A stretch of 64,000 nt of DNA from Clostridiaceae bacterium (lineage in GTDB: Bacteria; Bacillota; Clostridia; CAYPLH01; DUMO01), in contig DUMO01000054.1 of the NCBI GenBank assembly GCA_012839865.1, positions 1 through 64,000 of the forward strand, in the 5' to 3' direction. Shown piece by piece: positions 25,586-35,107 of this stretch (its first letter is position 1; every line of letters starts with the position of its first letter). Under the pieces are notes generated by a model, which searched no databases, was not told the DNA's origin, and was given only the letters and a program-made list of their open reading frames with translations. Position numbers and translations under genes: made by a program.

Positions 25586-27499
25586 TTATTCCAGTTTGCC
25601 TGCCAAAAGTTCGCTCCATAAGGCGTACAGGGAATTCAACTTATTGGCCAGCTCTTGTTTTTGTTCATATAAATCCGTCAAGGCTACATGGTCGGCCTGT
25701 ATTGCCGGGTCCATCATTTTTTCCGATATGCTTTCAATTTCCTTCTCTGTCAGATAGATATCAGCTTCGGTATCGCTGAGCCTTTTTTCAAGTTTTCTCT
25801 GCCTTGCGCGCTCCTCCTTTGTTTTTTGATATTCAAGCCTGGAATCGGACAATTTTACCTGAGATTGGCTGTTTTCTGAAAGTTTTAAGTTTTTCCTGTA
25901 TGAAACATAATCGGAATAGTTGCCAAAATAATCAATTATTCCTGAGTTGTTCATCTCCATTATTCTTGTACCCAGTTTGTTAATGAAATACCTGTCGTGG
26001 GATACTGCAAGTATGGTACCGTCAAACTCCTTTAAAGCCGATTCCAGTGCTTCCTTTGACATAATGTCAAGGTGGTTTGTAGGCTCATCCAGCAATAGGA
26101 AATTAGATCCCGACAGCATGAGTTTTGCCAAAGCCACCCGGGATTTTTCTCCTCCGCTTAAAACGGACACTTTCTTGAACACATCTTCTCCAGTGAAAAG
26201 GAATAATGCAAGGGTATCCCGGATTTGTGTATGTGTTAGCTTTTCATTGGTGTTCCACACTTCTTCCAGAATGGTGTTTTCTTCATTCAAGTTCTCCTGT
26301 TCCTGGTCATAATATCCGACTTTTACATTGTGCCCGTATTCGACATTGCCGGCTGTTGCATCAAGGACCCCTGCCAATATTTTAAGAAGTGTGGATTTGC
26401 CGCAGCCGTTTGGCCCTATCAGGAAAACACGTTCATTTTTCCTGATTGTAAAATTAATATCCTTAAACAGAAGCAATGACGGGTACTCCTTGGCAAGACT
26501 ATTTACAAAAAGAACATCTTTTCCGCTTGATACACCGCTTTTAAATTTTATTTTTATTTTATCGGGAGCCTGCCTGGGTTTATCAATCTTCTCCATCCTG
26601 TCCAGAACCTTTTGCCTGCTTCGTGCCGCAATCAAATTCCGCTCCCTGTTCCATTGTTTCTGCTGCTCGATAAAGGCTTCAATTCTGGCAATTTCCTTTT
26701 GCTGCTGTTCATAGTGCTTTTGCTGGATTTCACGGGTCTCGGTTTTCTTTTTTATAAATGCGCTGTAATTACCGGTGTATTCAGTACATTCGCAACCTTC
26801 AAGCTCAATGGTTTTATTGGTGACGGAATCGAGAAAATACCGGTCATGGGAAATAATCAGCAAAGACTTTTTATAGTTCAGCAGAAATTCCTCAAGCCAC
26901 TCTATGGCGCTTATATCAAGATGGTTGGTGGGTTCATCCAACAGAAGCAAATCCGGTTCCGTAAGAAGCAATTTTGCAAGGGCAAGGCGCGTCTTCTGGC
27001 CTCCACTAAGATTTCCGCAGGGCAGATTAAACTGGTTTTCAGAAAATCCCAGCCCCTTTAAAACACCCTTTGCCCGGCTCATGTATTCGTAGCCGCCATT
27101 CCTTGCAAAATTGTAAGAAATGGCATCATATTGCTTTATTAGTGCGTTTAACTCTACCTGATTCTTTTCATTGCTTATCTGAAGCTCCAACTCACGCATC
27201 TTTTTTTCGGTATCGATTAAATCCCTGAATACGGTAAGTATTTCTTCCAATACGGCATTTTCATTTGAGATGCCGTTATCCTGTTCCAGATACCCTATTT
27301 TGCAGCCTTTTGAAATGAATAGGGTACCGTTGTCAGGCTTGTACTTCCCGGTGATTATATTCAGCATTGTAGTTTTACCTGCGCCGTTTACGCCCACAAA
27401 ACCGGCCTTGTCGGTATCATTCAGGCTGAATGTGGCATTGTCAAGCACCTTGTTGGTTCCAAAACTAAAGGATATATTACTGCATTTTAAGACAATCAA
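25586..27499 (-). CDS. ABC-F family ATPase
   Basis: 637 aa with two ABC domains: GVNGAGKTT / LSGGQKTR / LLLLDEPTNHLD, then GPNGCGKST / LSGGEKSR / LLLDEPTNHLD. The linker between them (around the REIQQKHYEQQQKEIARIEAF helix region) is the element that reaches the ribosomal P-site in ABC-F translation factors. The C-terminus is a coiled coil. No membrane segments, so it is not a transporter. I start at TTG 27499, after AGAGGGTG; the frame upstream is not conserved. Resembles YdiF/Uup-type factors rather than antibiotic-resistance types. Confidence 0.88.
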   Translation of the reverse strand: MIVLKCSNISFSFGTNKVLDNATFSLNDTDKAGFVGVNGAGKTTMLNIITGKYKPDNGTLFISKGCKIGYLEQDNGISNENAVLEEILTVFRDLIDTEKKMRELELQISNEKNQVELNALIKQYDAISYNFARNGGYEYMSRAKGVLKGLGFSENQFNLPCGNLSGGQKTRLALAKLLLTEPDLLLLDEPTNHLDISAIEWLEEFLLNYKKSLLIISHDRYFLDSVTNKTIELEGCECTEYTGNYSAFIKKKTETREIQQKHYEQQQKEIARIEAFIEQQKQWNRERNLIAARSRQKVLDRMEKIDKPRQAPDKIKIKFKSGVSSGKDVLFVNSLAKEYPSLLLFKDINFTIRKNERVFLIGPNGCGKSTLLKILAGVLDATAGNVEYGHNVKVGYYDQEQENLNEENTILEEVWNTNEKLTHTQIRDTLALFLFTGEDVFKKVSVLSGGEKSRVALAKLMLSGSNFLLLDEPTNHLDIMSKEALESALKEFDGTILAVSHDRYFINKLGTRIMEMNNSGIIDYFGNYSDYVSYRKNLKLSENSQSQVKLSDSRLEYQKTKEERARQRKLEKRLSDTEADIYLTEKEIESISEKMMDPAIQADHVALTDLYEQKQELANKLNSLYALWSELLAGKLE

Positions 27500-27560
27500 T
27501 TTTCTGCACCCTCTGTTGGATTTTGTTTTATTGTAGCAGACATATGGTTTTACGGCAATA

Positions 27561-27590
27561 TTGACAATAAAATCACAAAGATGGTATAAT
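27561..27590 (+). promoter_or_regulatory. promoter upstream of rex
   Basis: TTGACA (27561-27566), 18-bp spacer, TATAAT (27585-27590) with TGG before it, an extended -10. Predicted start near 27597 gives a long leader before rex. Confidence 0.78.
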
Positions 27591-27596
27591 ACAAAA

Positions 27597-27854
27597 GCAT
27601 AGAATGTGTCTTGTTTCACGGTAACTTTAGGCAAAACCTGAAAAGTCGGAGCAGAAGCCTTAATAAAACCTGGGAGTGCCGTTGTCCGGATTATTATTAA
27701 TGAAGGCTTAACATGTTATCCCAATTGTTTGGTTATACCCGATTCTAAAAAGGCAGGAACCCATATGGGCTTTAGATAGATGTTATGGTGTAAGACAACA
27801 GTAGTTACATACCATTCGTGTTAAACCTGAAATTATTAAAATGAGGTGTATCTT
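27597..27854 (+). other. long structured leader or small RNA upstream of rex
   Basis: About 258 nt between promoter and rex. TGTCTT near its 5' end can pair with AAGACA near 27796, with CAC/GTG inside, and AAGCCTT..AATAA at about 27656-27668 pairs with TTATTA..AAGGCTT at about 27695-27710. This gives a long closing helix and an inner hairpin. I recognise no known riboswitch or 6S RNA signature with confidence. Confidence 0.4.
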
Positions 27855-28517
27855 ATGAATCCAAAGAAAAAAATATCAATGGCGGTTGTTAAACGGTTGC
27901 CCAGATATTACAGATACCTTTCGGACCTGTTGAAACTCGGAATAATAAGGATTTCTTCAAAGGAGTTAAGCGACCGGATGGGAATAACCTCATCGCAAAT
28001 AAGGCAGGATTTGAACTGCTTTGGCGGCTTTGGACAGCAGGGTTATGGATATAATGTTGAAATACTATATAATGAGATTGGGAAAATTTTGGGGCTGGGA
28101 AACAACTATAAGACTGTAATAATTGGTGCAGGAAATATGGGACAAGCCCTTGCCAACTATACCAACTTTGAAAAACGCGGTTACAAACTGGTGGGGATAT
28201 TTGATGTAAGACCTGAAATTATCGGTAAAAAGATAAGAGATATTGAAGTTATGCATATGGACGAGTTTGATGATTTTGTTAAGAAAAACAAGGTCCATAT
28301 AGCAATGATCACAGTTCCCTATGAAAAAACCCCTGAAGTGGCCACAAGAGCTGCCCGGGCCGGGATAAAAGGTCTATGGAATTTTTCTCCCATGGATCTA
28401 AAAATACCATATGATGTGATTATCGAGAATGTTCATCTTAGTGACGGATTGATGGTTTTAGGGTACAGGTTGAATGAAAAGCTGCGGGAGCAAAAGGAAA
28501 ATAAAGAAAAAAATTAA
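27855..28517 (+). CDS. rex: redox-sensing repressor Rex
   Basis: 220 aa. N-terminal winged helix (residues 1-75, with SSQIRQDLNCFGGFG) and a Rossmann domain with IGAGNMGQALANY that binds NAD(H). Rex represses fermentation genes such as adhE when NADH is low. The ATG at 27855 follows GAGGTG with six bases between; a GTG at 27846 is possible but lacks spacing. Not next to any fermentation gene here. Confidence 0.93.
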   Translation: MNPKKKISMAVVKRLPRYYRYLSDLLKLGIIRISSKELSDRMGITSSQIRQDLNCFGGFGQQGYGYNVEILYNEIGKILGLGNNYKTVIIGAGNMGQALANYTNFEKRGYKLVGIFDVRPEIIGKKIRDIEVMHMDEFDDFVKKNKVHIAMITVPYEKTPEVATRAARAGIKGLWNFSPMDLKIPYDVIIENVHLSDGLMVLGYRLNEKLREQKENKEKN

Positions 28518-29047
28518 TTCCAGGACATTTTAACTGAGTTTTCCCTGTGACCAGGGGGCGGTTCTTGTGGTCTTGATTCGCTTCCCTGGTCACTGCATGT
28601 CAGGGCTGATGGATTGAAACAGCCACTAAAATTTTTGAACGGCAACAGGGAGAGCGACATCCTCTCTTCAACGAATTGAGGAGCTTACTTGTGGAAGTCC
28701 GGTGGTTTCCATCTCCAGCGTGTAAAAAATTGAAAAAAATAATAATAATAATGCTGTTCAACAATGAGGGTTTAATGTTATAATATGATTATCTTGCGGG
28801 AAGATGCCTTCCAATTTTTTGTGTGTTTTGCATGGAAAAGCCCTTGCAGCCTATAGAACTCGCAATGAAATATTATTTATTTGTTCTGATTACTCCAGCC
28901 GGATAAAAGAGCATTCAAAAGCTATTTTTATGTTTGGCAGGTTATAAATAAATTATTGAAAAATTTTGAATTATTTTTCTAAATTTTAGGTAAAATAATA
29001 TGAGCAAACAGTATCTGGAAAGGAAAACTTATTAAGGGGGAATTTTT
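28518..29047. other. rex-fusA intergenic region
   Basis: 530 bases without a gene. It has a perfect 10-bp inverted repeat at 28547-28556 and 28584-28593 (GTGACCAGGG/CCCTGGTCAC) with no T-run, then an AT-rich stretch with a promoter and a leader of over 250 nt for the EF-G gene. Confidence 0.5.
28776..28784 (+). promoter_or_regulatory. extended -10 promoter of the EF-G-like gene
   Basis: TGTTATAAT, with a weak TTCAAC 16 bp upstream. A second possible promoter closer to the gene is TTGAAT at 28966 with TAAAAT at 28991 (19-bp spacer). Confidence 0.5.
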
Positions 29048-31135
29048 ATGAAAGCTTATACTACGGATAAAATCCGCAACATATGCTTGATGTCCCATGG
29101 AGGAGCCGGTAAAACCACTTTGGCCGAAGCGATGTTGTATAACTGCGGAGCAATAGAAAGGATGGGTAAAGTAACTGACGGAAATACGGTATCCGACTAT
29201 GACCCGGAAGAAATAAAAAGAAGCATATCCATAAGTACTTCGATAATGCCTTGCGAATGGAAAGGGTACAAGATTAATGTAATTGACACACCGGGGTACT
29301 TTGATTTTGTTGGGGAAGTTATGCAAGGTATTCGTGTTGCCGACGGAGCAGTTATTCTTGTTCACGCCAAAGGCGGAGTTCAGGTTGGTACTGAAAAGGC
29401 ATGGGCTTATGCAAACCAGTATGGCATGCCCAGAATGTTTTATATAAACAAGATGGATGAAGAGCACGCTGACTTTGATGCAACTTACAATCAGTTAAAA
29501 GAAATGTTTGGAGTAGGTGTTGTTGCATTTCAGCTTCCTATCATGGAAAATGGCAAATTCACAGGTGTAGTTGACGTACTTAACATGAAGGCGAAAAAGT
29601 TTGACAGCAGGGGTAATGCCATAGATGCAGAGATTCCTGCGTCATTATTCGATAAAGTGCAGGAAATTAAAGACTCTCTCAATGAAGCAATTGCAGAGAA
29701 TGATGAAGAGCTTATGGAAAAGTTCTTCGGCGGCGAGGAATTCACACCTGAAGAAATAAGCAGAGGCTTGAAAATCGGTTTGAGTGACGGTTCCCTTGTT
29801 CCTGTATTTTGCGGTGCTGCTTTCAACAATCAGGGTGTACAGACTTTGCTGGACGGAATTATAGATTTCATGCCCGCGCCCGATGCCAAAGGCAGTGTAA
29901 AGGCAAAGAAAGCCGGCAGCGGCGAAGATATTGAAGTTAAAGTCGCTGAGAGCGAACCTCTTTCCGCTCTTGTGTTCAAGACAATTGCCGATCCTTTTGT
30001 GGGAAAGATATCTTTATTCAAGGTATACTCAGGAGCACTGAAAGCCGATTCCACCGTGTATAACACAGATAAGGAAAAGACTGAAAAGATTGCCCAGATC
30101 TTTTACCTGCAAGGCAAGGAAAAGATTTCTGCAGCTAAGATTGTGGCCGGAGATATCGCAGCAGTTGCCAAGCTTCAGTTGACAGGCACCAATGATACAT
30201 TATGCGACCAGGCAAATCCGGTTGTTCTTGAAAAGATTTCATTCCCGGAACCTGCAATATCACTTGCAGTTGAACCCAAGGCAAAGGGAGATGAAGAAAA
30301 GATCAGCTCCGGACTTCAAAAATTGCAGGATGAAGACCCAACCTTCAAGGTTGAAGTCAATGCCGAAACAAAGCAGATTTTGATATCCGGTGTTGGAGAA
30401 CAGCATCTTGACGTAGTTGTAAGCAAGCTTAAAGCAAAATTTAACGTGTCGGTTGACCTTAAAGACCCGAAGGTTCCCTATCGCGAAACCATCAGGAGAA
30501 AGGTCAAGGTTGAAGGAAAGCATAAGAAGCAATCCGGCGGACACGGGCAATATGGACATGTATTTATTGAGTTTGAACCGGGAGAACAGGAAGACCTTAC
30601 ATTTGAAGAAAAAATATTTGGCGGTGCGGTTCCCAGGCAGTATTTCCCTGCCGTTGAAAAAGGTTTGCGTGAAAGCATACAAAAAGGTGTACTTGCAGGT
30701 TATCCTGTAGTTAACCTTAAGGCAACCCTGGTGGATGGTTCATTCCATCCTGTAGACTCCTCTGAAATGGCATTTAAAATTGCAGCCAGCCTTGCTTATA
30801 AGAAAGGTATGGAAGAAGCCAATCCCGTGCTGCTTGAACCTATAGCCCATGTTGAAGTATATGTGCCCGACAGCTACATGGGAGATATTATCGGAGACCT
30901 TAACAAACGCCGTGGAAGAATTCTTGGAATGAATCCTCAGGGTGGAGGAATCCAGCAGGTTGTAGCCGAGGTTCCGCAGGCTGAAATGTTCAAATACGCA
31001 ACTGATTTGCGGTCAATGACCCAGGGAAGGGGCCATTTCAAACTCTGGTTTGAAAGATATGAGGAGGCTCCGCCGAACGTTGCCCAGAAGGTTATTGAAA
31101 CAGCCAAGAAGGAGAAAGAGGACGAAGCTGAATAA
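29048..31135 (+). CDS. fusA: EF-G-like translational GTPase (EF-G type 2)
   Basis: 695 aa GTPase with EF-G domain order. The P-loop reads SHGGAGKTTLAEAML instead of the canonical AHIDAGKTTTTER, placing it in the EF-G-2 type subfamily known from Thermus and many Firmicutes; it probably coexists with a canonical fusA elsewhere. Other motifs: DTPGYFDF (G3) and INKMDEEHADF (G4). It is not in a str operon. Role of this subfamily is unclear. AAGGGGGAA precedes the ATG. Confidence 0.88.
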   Translation: MKAYTTDKIRNICLMSHGGAGKTTLAEAMLYNCGAIERMGKVTDGNTVSDYDPEEIKRSISISTSIMPCEWKGYKINVIDTPGYFDFVGEVMQGIRVADGAVILVHAKGGVQVGTEKAWAYANQYGMPRMFYINKMDEEHADFDATYNQLKEMFGVGVVAFQLPIMENGKFTGVVDVLNMKAKKFDSRGNAIDAEIPASLFDKVQEIKDSLNEAIAENDEELMEKFFGGEEFTPEEISRGLKIGLSDGSLVPVFCGAAFNNQGVQTLLDGIIDFMPAPDAKGSVKAKKAGSGEDIEVKVAESEPLSALVFKTIADPFVGKISLFKVYSGALKADSTVYNTDKEKTEKIAQIFYLQGKEKISAAKIVAGDIAAVAKLQLTGTNDTLCDQANPVVLEKISFPEPAISLAVEPKAKGDEEKISSGLQKLQDEDPTFKVEVNAETKQILISGVGEQHLDVVVSKLKAKFNVSVDLKDPKVPYRETIRRKVKVEGKHKKQSGGHGQYGHVFIEFEPGEQEDLTFEEKIFGGAVPRQYFPAVEKGLRESIQKGVLAGYPVVNLKATLVDGSFHPVDSSEMAFKIAASLAYKKGMEEANPVLLEPIAHVEVYVPDSYMGDIIGDLNKRRGRILGMNPQGGGIQQVVAEVPQAEMFKYATDLRSMTQGRGHFKLWFERYEEAPPNVAQKVIETAKKEKEDEAE

Positions 31136-31183
31136 AAGCAGCCTGACTGATGAAAACCGGAAATTTAAATTAAAGTTCAGCAT

Positions 31184-31211
31184 AAAAAAGAGACGAAAGT
31201 CTCTTTTTTTT
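31184..31211 (+). terminator. terminator after the EF-G-like gene
   Basis: AAAAAAGAGAC, loop GAAA, GTCTCTTTTTTTT: a textbook Rho-independent terminator 48 bases past the stop. Confidence 0.9.
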
Positions 31212-31320
31212 GTCAGGTTTGCCGAATAAACCCTGAGGACTCTGCTCAAAAAACACCCGAGGTTTACCTGCCTGGGACATTTCGCCTTTATTACTCTTAC
31301 ATGCCGGGTTTATATGTTTG

Positions 31321-31560
31321 TTATCCAATTACGTTTGTTATTAAATATCTACAATTACCACAAATCTTATGGGAAGACCCATACCCTGCATGCTGAAAGT
31401 AAGGGCAATCATCGAAGCTATGATATTGATTACTTAAAAATTCATCGTCAGGCGCCATCTCGCAAGAACAGTGAAGGGTTTTTGTTCTTGTAATGACACC
31501 AAATACAAGCTCCTTTTGAATGACAAGCTGGCCCCTGCACCCTACGGCATATTTTTTCAA
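31321..31560 (-). CDS. small Cys-rich hypothetical protein
   Basis: 79 aa, not recognised. Cysteines fall in pairs or clusters: HCSC, DDCPYF, and ICGNC near the C-terminus, as in small zinc- or iron-binding proteins. The only start near is TTG at 31560, with no clear ribosome site, so the gene is uncertain. It lies between EF-G and spoIIE, on the opposite strand. Confidence 0.42.
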   Translation of the reverse strand: MKKYAVGCRGQLVIQKELVFGVITRTKTLHCSCEMAPDDEFLSNQYHSFDDCPYFQHAGYGSSHKICGNCRYLITNVIG

Positions 31561-31778
31561 AATTGTTGGAATATTTTATATTTATGTTAACTGCAACCGG
31601 GAAATAGCTTTTGAACAAAAATGCATATACGCTTTTTTTATGACGGCATACTACAATATATTGTCAAAAACTTGCCTGATAAATTGCTTAATTTAATTTT
31701 TCGCAAACCTTTGCATACAGGATATTGGTAATTATTTGGTGATAATTGTCTGGAAAATAACAACGTGCTCTGCGGAAA

Positions 31779-31811
31779 ATGACAAACTTTTTCCGGGCTC
31801 TCCCTTATAAT
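31779..31811 (+). promoter_or_regulatory. spoIIE promoter with 21-bp spacer
   Basis: ATGACA (31779-31784) and TATAAT (31806-31811) are 21 bp apart. The Bacillus subtilis spoIIE promoter is known for a similar abnormal spacing and activation by phosphorylated Spo0A. TGACAAA overlapping the -35 is one base from the 0A-box TGNCGAA; another TGTCAAA lies near 31662. Confidence 0.6.
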
Positions 31812-31871
31812 CTAGATTGCCGTACGAATAGCAGCTTTACAGATGACAAACAAACAGGAGGGTTACGAAAG

Positions 31872-34271
31872 ATGAAAGGGCAGACATTGCCGGATACCAA
31901 TTTTAAAAATATTGCGGAAAGCTATGGGAAAATCAAAGCAAGCAGCATATTAAAAGCAATACTCACCAGGAAAAATTTTTTGCTTGTACTTATCTCATTT
32001 TTAATGGGGAGGGCATCTTTACTTGATGGACTTATGCCCTTCGGCTTTGCATTATTTGCGGCGGCAACAGGCCTTGGCCTGAACAGGCTGGTTATTGCCA
32101 TGGGTCTGGTGCTGGGAATGCTTACAGTACAAGCAGGGGAGCAATTATACATCTCTATGTTTGCAATGATTCTCTTTATTGCATTTGGGTTTGTATTTAA
32201 TCTTAATGACAGCAAGGCAAAATTGAAACATGCTATTGCAGCCTTTTTTTCTGTTGCTGTCCCGGGAATTGCAACAGTATACCTGGAAGGTTTTCTGATG
32301 TATGATTTAATGAGGTTGGTGCTGTATGACTCCCTGGTTTTCTGTCTGGTATTTATATTTAAGTATTCTTTGAGAGCCCTGACGGACATTTCAGGTTACG
32401 GGCTCTTTACAAGCGAAGAGCTCATAAGTATGGCAATTACGGTGGCCCTTTTATTATCAGGGGTTAACAACATTTCAATAGCAGGCATATCGGTAAGAAA
32501 CGCATTGAGTATTTTTATAATACTGGTATTGAGCAACAAGTGCGGTGCCGGAGCCGGTGCATCAATAGGAGTGGCAATTGGTCTCATTATCAGCATTTCA
32601 TCCCCTGCTGCACCGGTAATTATTGGAGTATATGCTTTTTGCGGGCTTCTTTCGGGCATTTTCAGAAACATGGGGAAAATTGGATCCATTCTTGGATTTG
32701 TTTTCGGAAACGCAATTCTCACATTTCACATAAATGGCTCAACAGAAGTGCTGATTCATATAAAGGAAATACTGGCGGGGGCTTTTCTGTTTCTTATAAT
32801 ACCCCAAAAATATCTTGAAGTTTTTTCGGGTTTATATAGAAAAACAGCAGCGGATTTCGGAGAGGATAAACGGGATGGTGGAAAAAGAATCAAGGAAATG
32901 ACCGTGCACAAGCTGAGAAACTTTTCCAGGGCGTTTAAATGCCTTGCCAAAACATATGAGGAAGTGGCCGAGACAAAAACTGTTTCAAGCAAACAAAACA
33001 TATCCATATTGCTTGACAACATTGCCGCCAAAGTATGCAAAGGATGCAATTCCTGCAAGTACTGCTGGGACAGTAATTTTTACAGTACATATCAATCTTT
33101 TTTTCAAATGGTTGAAAAGCTTGAAGCCAGTGGATGGGTTGGCATTGAAGATATGCCGGAAACCTTATCGAAAAACTGTGAACGCCTCAATACCCTGTTG
33201 AATGAAGCCAACAGTTGTTACGAGGTTTTTAAAGTTGATGCGGTGTGGAAGAATAAAGTCAATGAAATACGTGAGATAATATCACAGCAACTGAATGGCT
33301 TATCGGGGCTGATTAAGGGATTGGCAACCGAAGTAAACAGTGATGAAGTTTTCAGAGGAGACCTTGAGTGCCTGATAAGTGAAAACCTGTCCGAAGCCGG
33401 AATAATTGTTGATGAGGTTGTTGTGTTAATCAATAAAACAAACAGGTATGAGGTGCGAATCACCCATAAGGGATGCAAGGGAAGAAGAGACTGCATTAAT
33501 ATCATTGAAAAAAATGTCACAAAAATACTGGGAAGCAAAATGAAAAAGGAACAGTCAAAATGCTACCGGAAGGATGGAAAATGCTTTCTTAAACTGGTGG
33601 AAGAGGAGTTGTTAAATATTACGGTGGGTGTGGCGGCAATACCGAAGGATGGGAAATTGCAGTCCGGGGATTGCTATACTTTTTTGAATACAGGAGAAGG
33701 GAAATTCATCGCTGCGTTGAGTGACGGCATGGGAACCGGATATGGTGCAGAGACTGAAAGCAATATTGTAATCAACCTTCTTGAAGAGCTTGTAGATTCC
33801 GGATTTGATGTGGACACAACCGTAAACATGATAAATTCCATACTTCTTGTAAAGTCCGATAAAGACAATTTTGCCACAATTGACCTTACCGTAGTTGATT
33901 TGCATAGCGGAGAAACGGAATTTGTCAAAGTCGGAGCTGCACCGACCTTTGTGAAGAAAAATGAAAATGTGAGGATAATCAGAAGAGTTTCACTTCCTGC
34001 AGGTATTTTAAGCAATGTGGAGACAGAGCTTATGCGGCATACTGTTAAAAGCGGGGATTTCATAATTATGATGACTGACGGCGTTTATGATTCTTTTGAT
34101 GAAGCGGAGAATAACAGTACCACAATTATGGATTACCTGTCCATGATAAGCACCCGTAACCCCCAGGAAATGGCTGATAATATACTGAATAAAGCCATCC
34201 ACAACAATCAGGACAGGCCCCGGGATGATATGCTGGTGCTTGTTGCCAAGGTGTGGTCCAGGTTGGGATAA
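31872..34271 (+). CDS. spoIIE: stage II sporulation protein E
   Basis: 799 aa PP2C phosphatase that dephosphorylates SpoIIAA and releases sigma-F in the forespore. The N-terminal third is polytopic (about ten membrane segments), the middle is a cysteine-containing cytoplasmic region (VCKGCNSCKYC) and the C-terminal third is the phosphatase with DGMGTGYGAE and MMTDGVYDSF. The frame opens at 31779, but AGGAGGG nine bases before the ATG at 31872 fixes the start. Unlike many genomes, tilS-hpt-ftsH does not follow. Confidence 0.94.
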   Translation: MKGQTLPDTNFKNIAESYGKIKASSILKAILTRKNFLLVLISFLMGRASLLDGLMPFGFALFAAATGLGLNRLVIAMGLVLGMLTVQAGEQLYISMFAMILFIAFGFVFNLNDSKAKLKHAIAAFFSVAVPGIATVYLEGFLMYDLMRLVLYDSLVFCLVFIFKYSLRALTDISGYGLFTSEELISMAITVALLLSGVNNISIAGISVRNALSIFIILVLSNKCGAGAGASIGVAIGLIISISSPAAPVIIGVYAFCGLLSGIFRNMGKIGSILGFVFGNAILTFHINGSTEVLIHIKEILAGAFLFLIIPQKYLEVFSGLYRKTAADFGEDKRDGGKRIKEMTVHKLRNFSRAFKCLAKTYEEVAETKTVSSKQNISILLDNIAAKVCKGCNSCKYCWDSNFYSTYQSFFQMVEKLEASGWVGIEDMPETLSKNCERLNTLLNEANSCYEVFKVDAVWKNKVNEIREIISQQLNGLSGLIKGLATEVNSDEVFRGDLECLISENLSEAGIIVDEVVVLINKTNRYEVRITHKGCKGRRDCINIIEKNVTKILGSKMKKEQSKCYRKDGKCFLKLVEEELLNITVGVAAIPKDGKLQSGDCYTFLNTGEGKFIAALSDGMGTGYGAETESNIVINLLEELVDSGFDVDTTVNMINSILLVKSDKDNFATIDLTVVDLHSGETEFVKVGAAPTFVKKNENVRIIRRVSLPAGILSNVETELMRHTVKSGDFIIMMTDGVYDSFDEAENNSTTIMDYLSMISTRNPQEMADNILNKAIHNNQDRPRDDMLVLVAKVWSRLG

Positions 34272-34378
34272 AAAACCATGTATAATTTGCAAAAAATTAA
34301 CATAAACTACCTTGGAAAAACTAATACTGTTGTGCGAAAGAAAAGTACTGTTGTCATAATTTCGTGCGGAGGCTTTAT

Positions 34379-34735
34379 ATGGTTAACGGGATTTCCAAAA
34401 AAATAGTTGTAATAAAAAATGTGCCGTCCAATATAATAGAGGAAGCAATTTTGATACTCAAAAATGATAACGACAAGTACGAAGCAGCAGCCATAAACAG
34501 TGAAGCGGCCAGGAAGAGAAGAAAATGGAAGAATGAATATCTTCTGAAGGAGGCGGAAGATATAATAAGCGCCTTTATTAAAGAGCATAACATAATGGAT
34601 GGCAGTACCATGAAAAAATTAGATAAAAATGAAACCCAGAATAAAAACAAGAGTTTCATTACCAATACAGTTATCAATTCCGCTTTGGTATGCAGTATTT
34701 TGCTTTTATTATACGTCATAACCAGGATTATATAA
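34379..34735 (+). CDS. hypothetical tail-anchored protein
   Basis: 118 aa. A soluble part (KKIVVIKNVPSNIIEEAILILK at the N-terminus, kept here in part only) is followed by a charged region and one hydrophobic C-terminal segment (about residues 95-115, SALVCSILLLLYVITRII). No family recognised. GGAGG lies six bases before the ATG at 34379. It follows spoIIE by 107 bases and may be co-expressed in sporulation; that is inference. Confidence 0.68.
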   Translation: MVNGISKKIVVIKNVPSNIIEEAILILKNDNDKYEAAAINSEAARKRRKWKNEYLLKEAEDIISAFIKEHNIMDGSTMKKLDKNETQNKNKSFITNTVINSALVCSILLLLYVITRII

Positions 34736-35107
34736 CCGGTGGCTGCATTTATGCATTTTGCCGGTCTGAGTGCTCTCAACTGTTTATATAGGTAGTCGCA
34801 TTATATTTTAATTTATAAGCTCAGAACAAGCCTGTCCATTCATTTTTTTCCGTGAACCGAAATACTATTATTATCATGGCAAGCTTTTTGTCTGCAAGAT
34901 TATATCTCCAGCCTTCTAAACTTTTTTATTCTTGCTGAAGCTGCACAGGTTATACCCTGTTCTATGGTTGGGATAGGCTATGCCAATTGAAGCTTGTGTA
35001 AACAATATGTTATAATTTATAGAGGATCAGGAAATACAATAATAAGATTCCGTATACCATATTTTAAATTTTATGGGGCATTTAAATTAAGTATTTTAGA
35101 GGTCAAA
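34736..35107. other. intergenic region before the ABC exporter operon
   Basis: No gene seen. It holds an ACCGG/CCGGT hairpin at 34735-34766, a near-perfect 16-bp palindrome ACAGGTTATACCCTGT at 34945-34960, and the promoter of the next operon. Confidence 0.55.
34945..35016 (+). promoter_or_regulatory. promoter and possible operator of ABC exporter operon
   Basis: TTGAAG (34987-34992), 18-bp spacer, TATAAT (35011-35016) preceded by TGT. The 16-bp imperfect palindrome at 34945-34960 lies about 27 bp upstream of the -35 and could bind a regulator. Confidence 0.6.
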
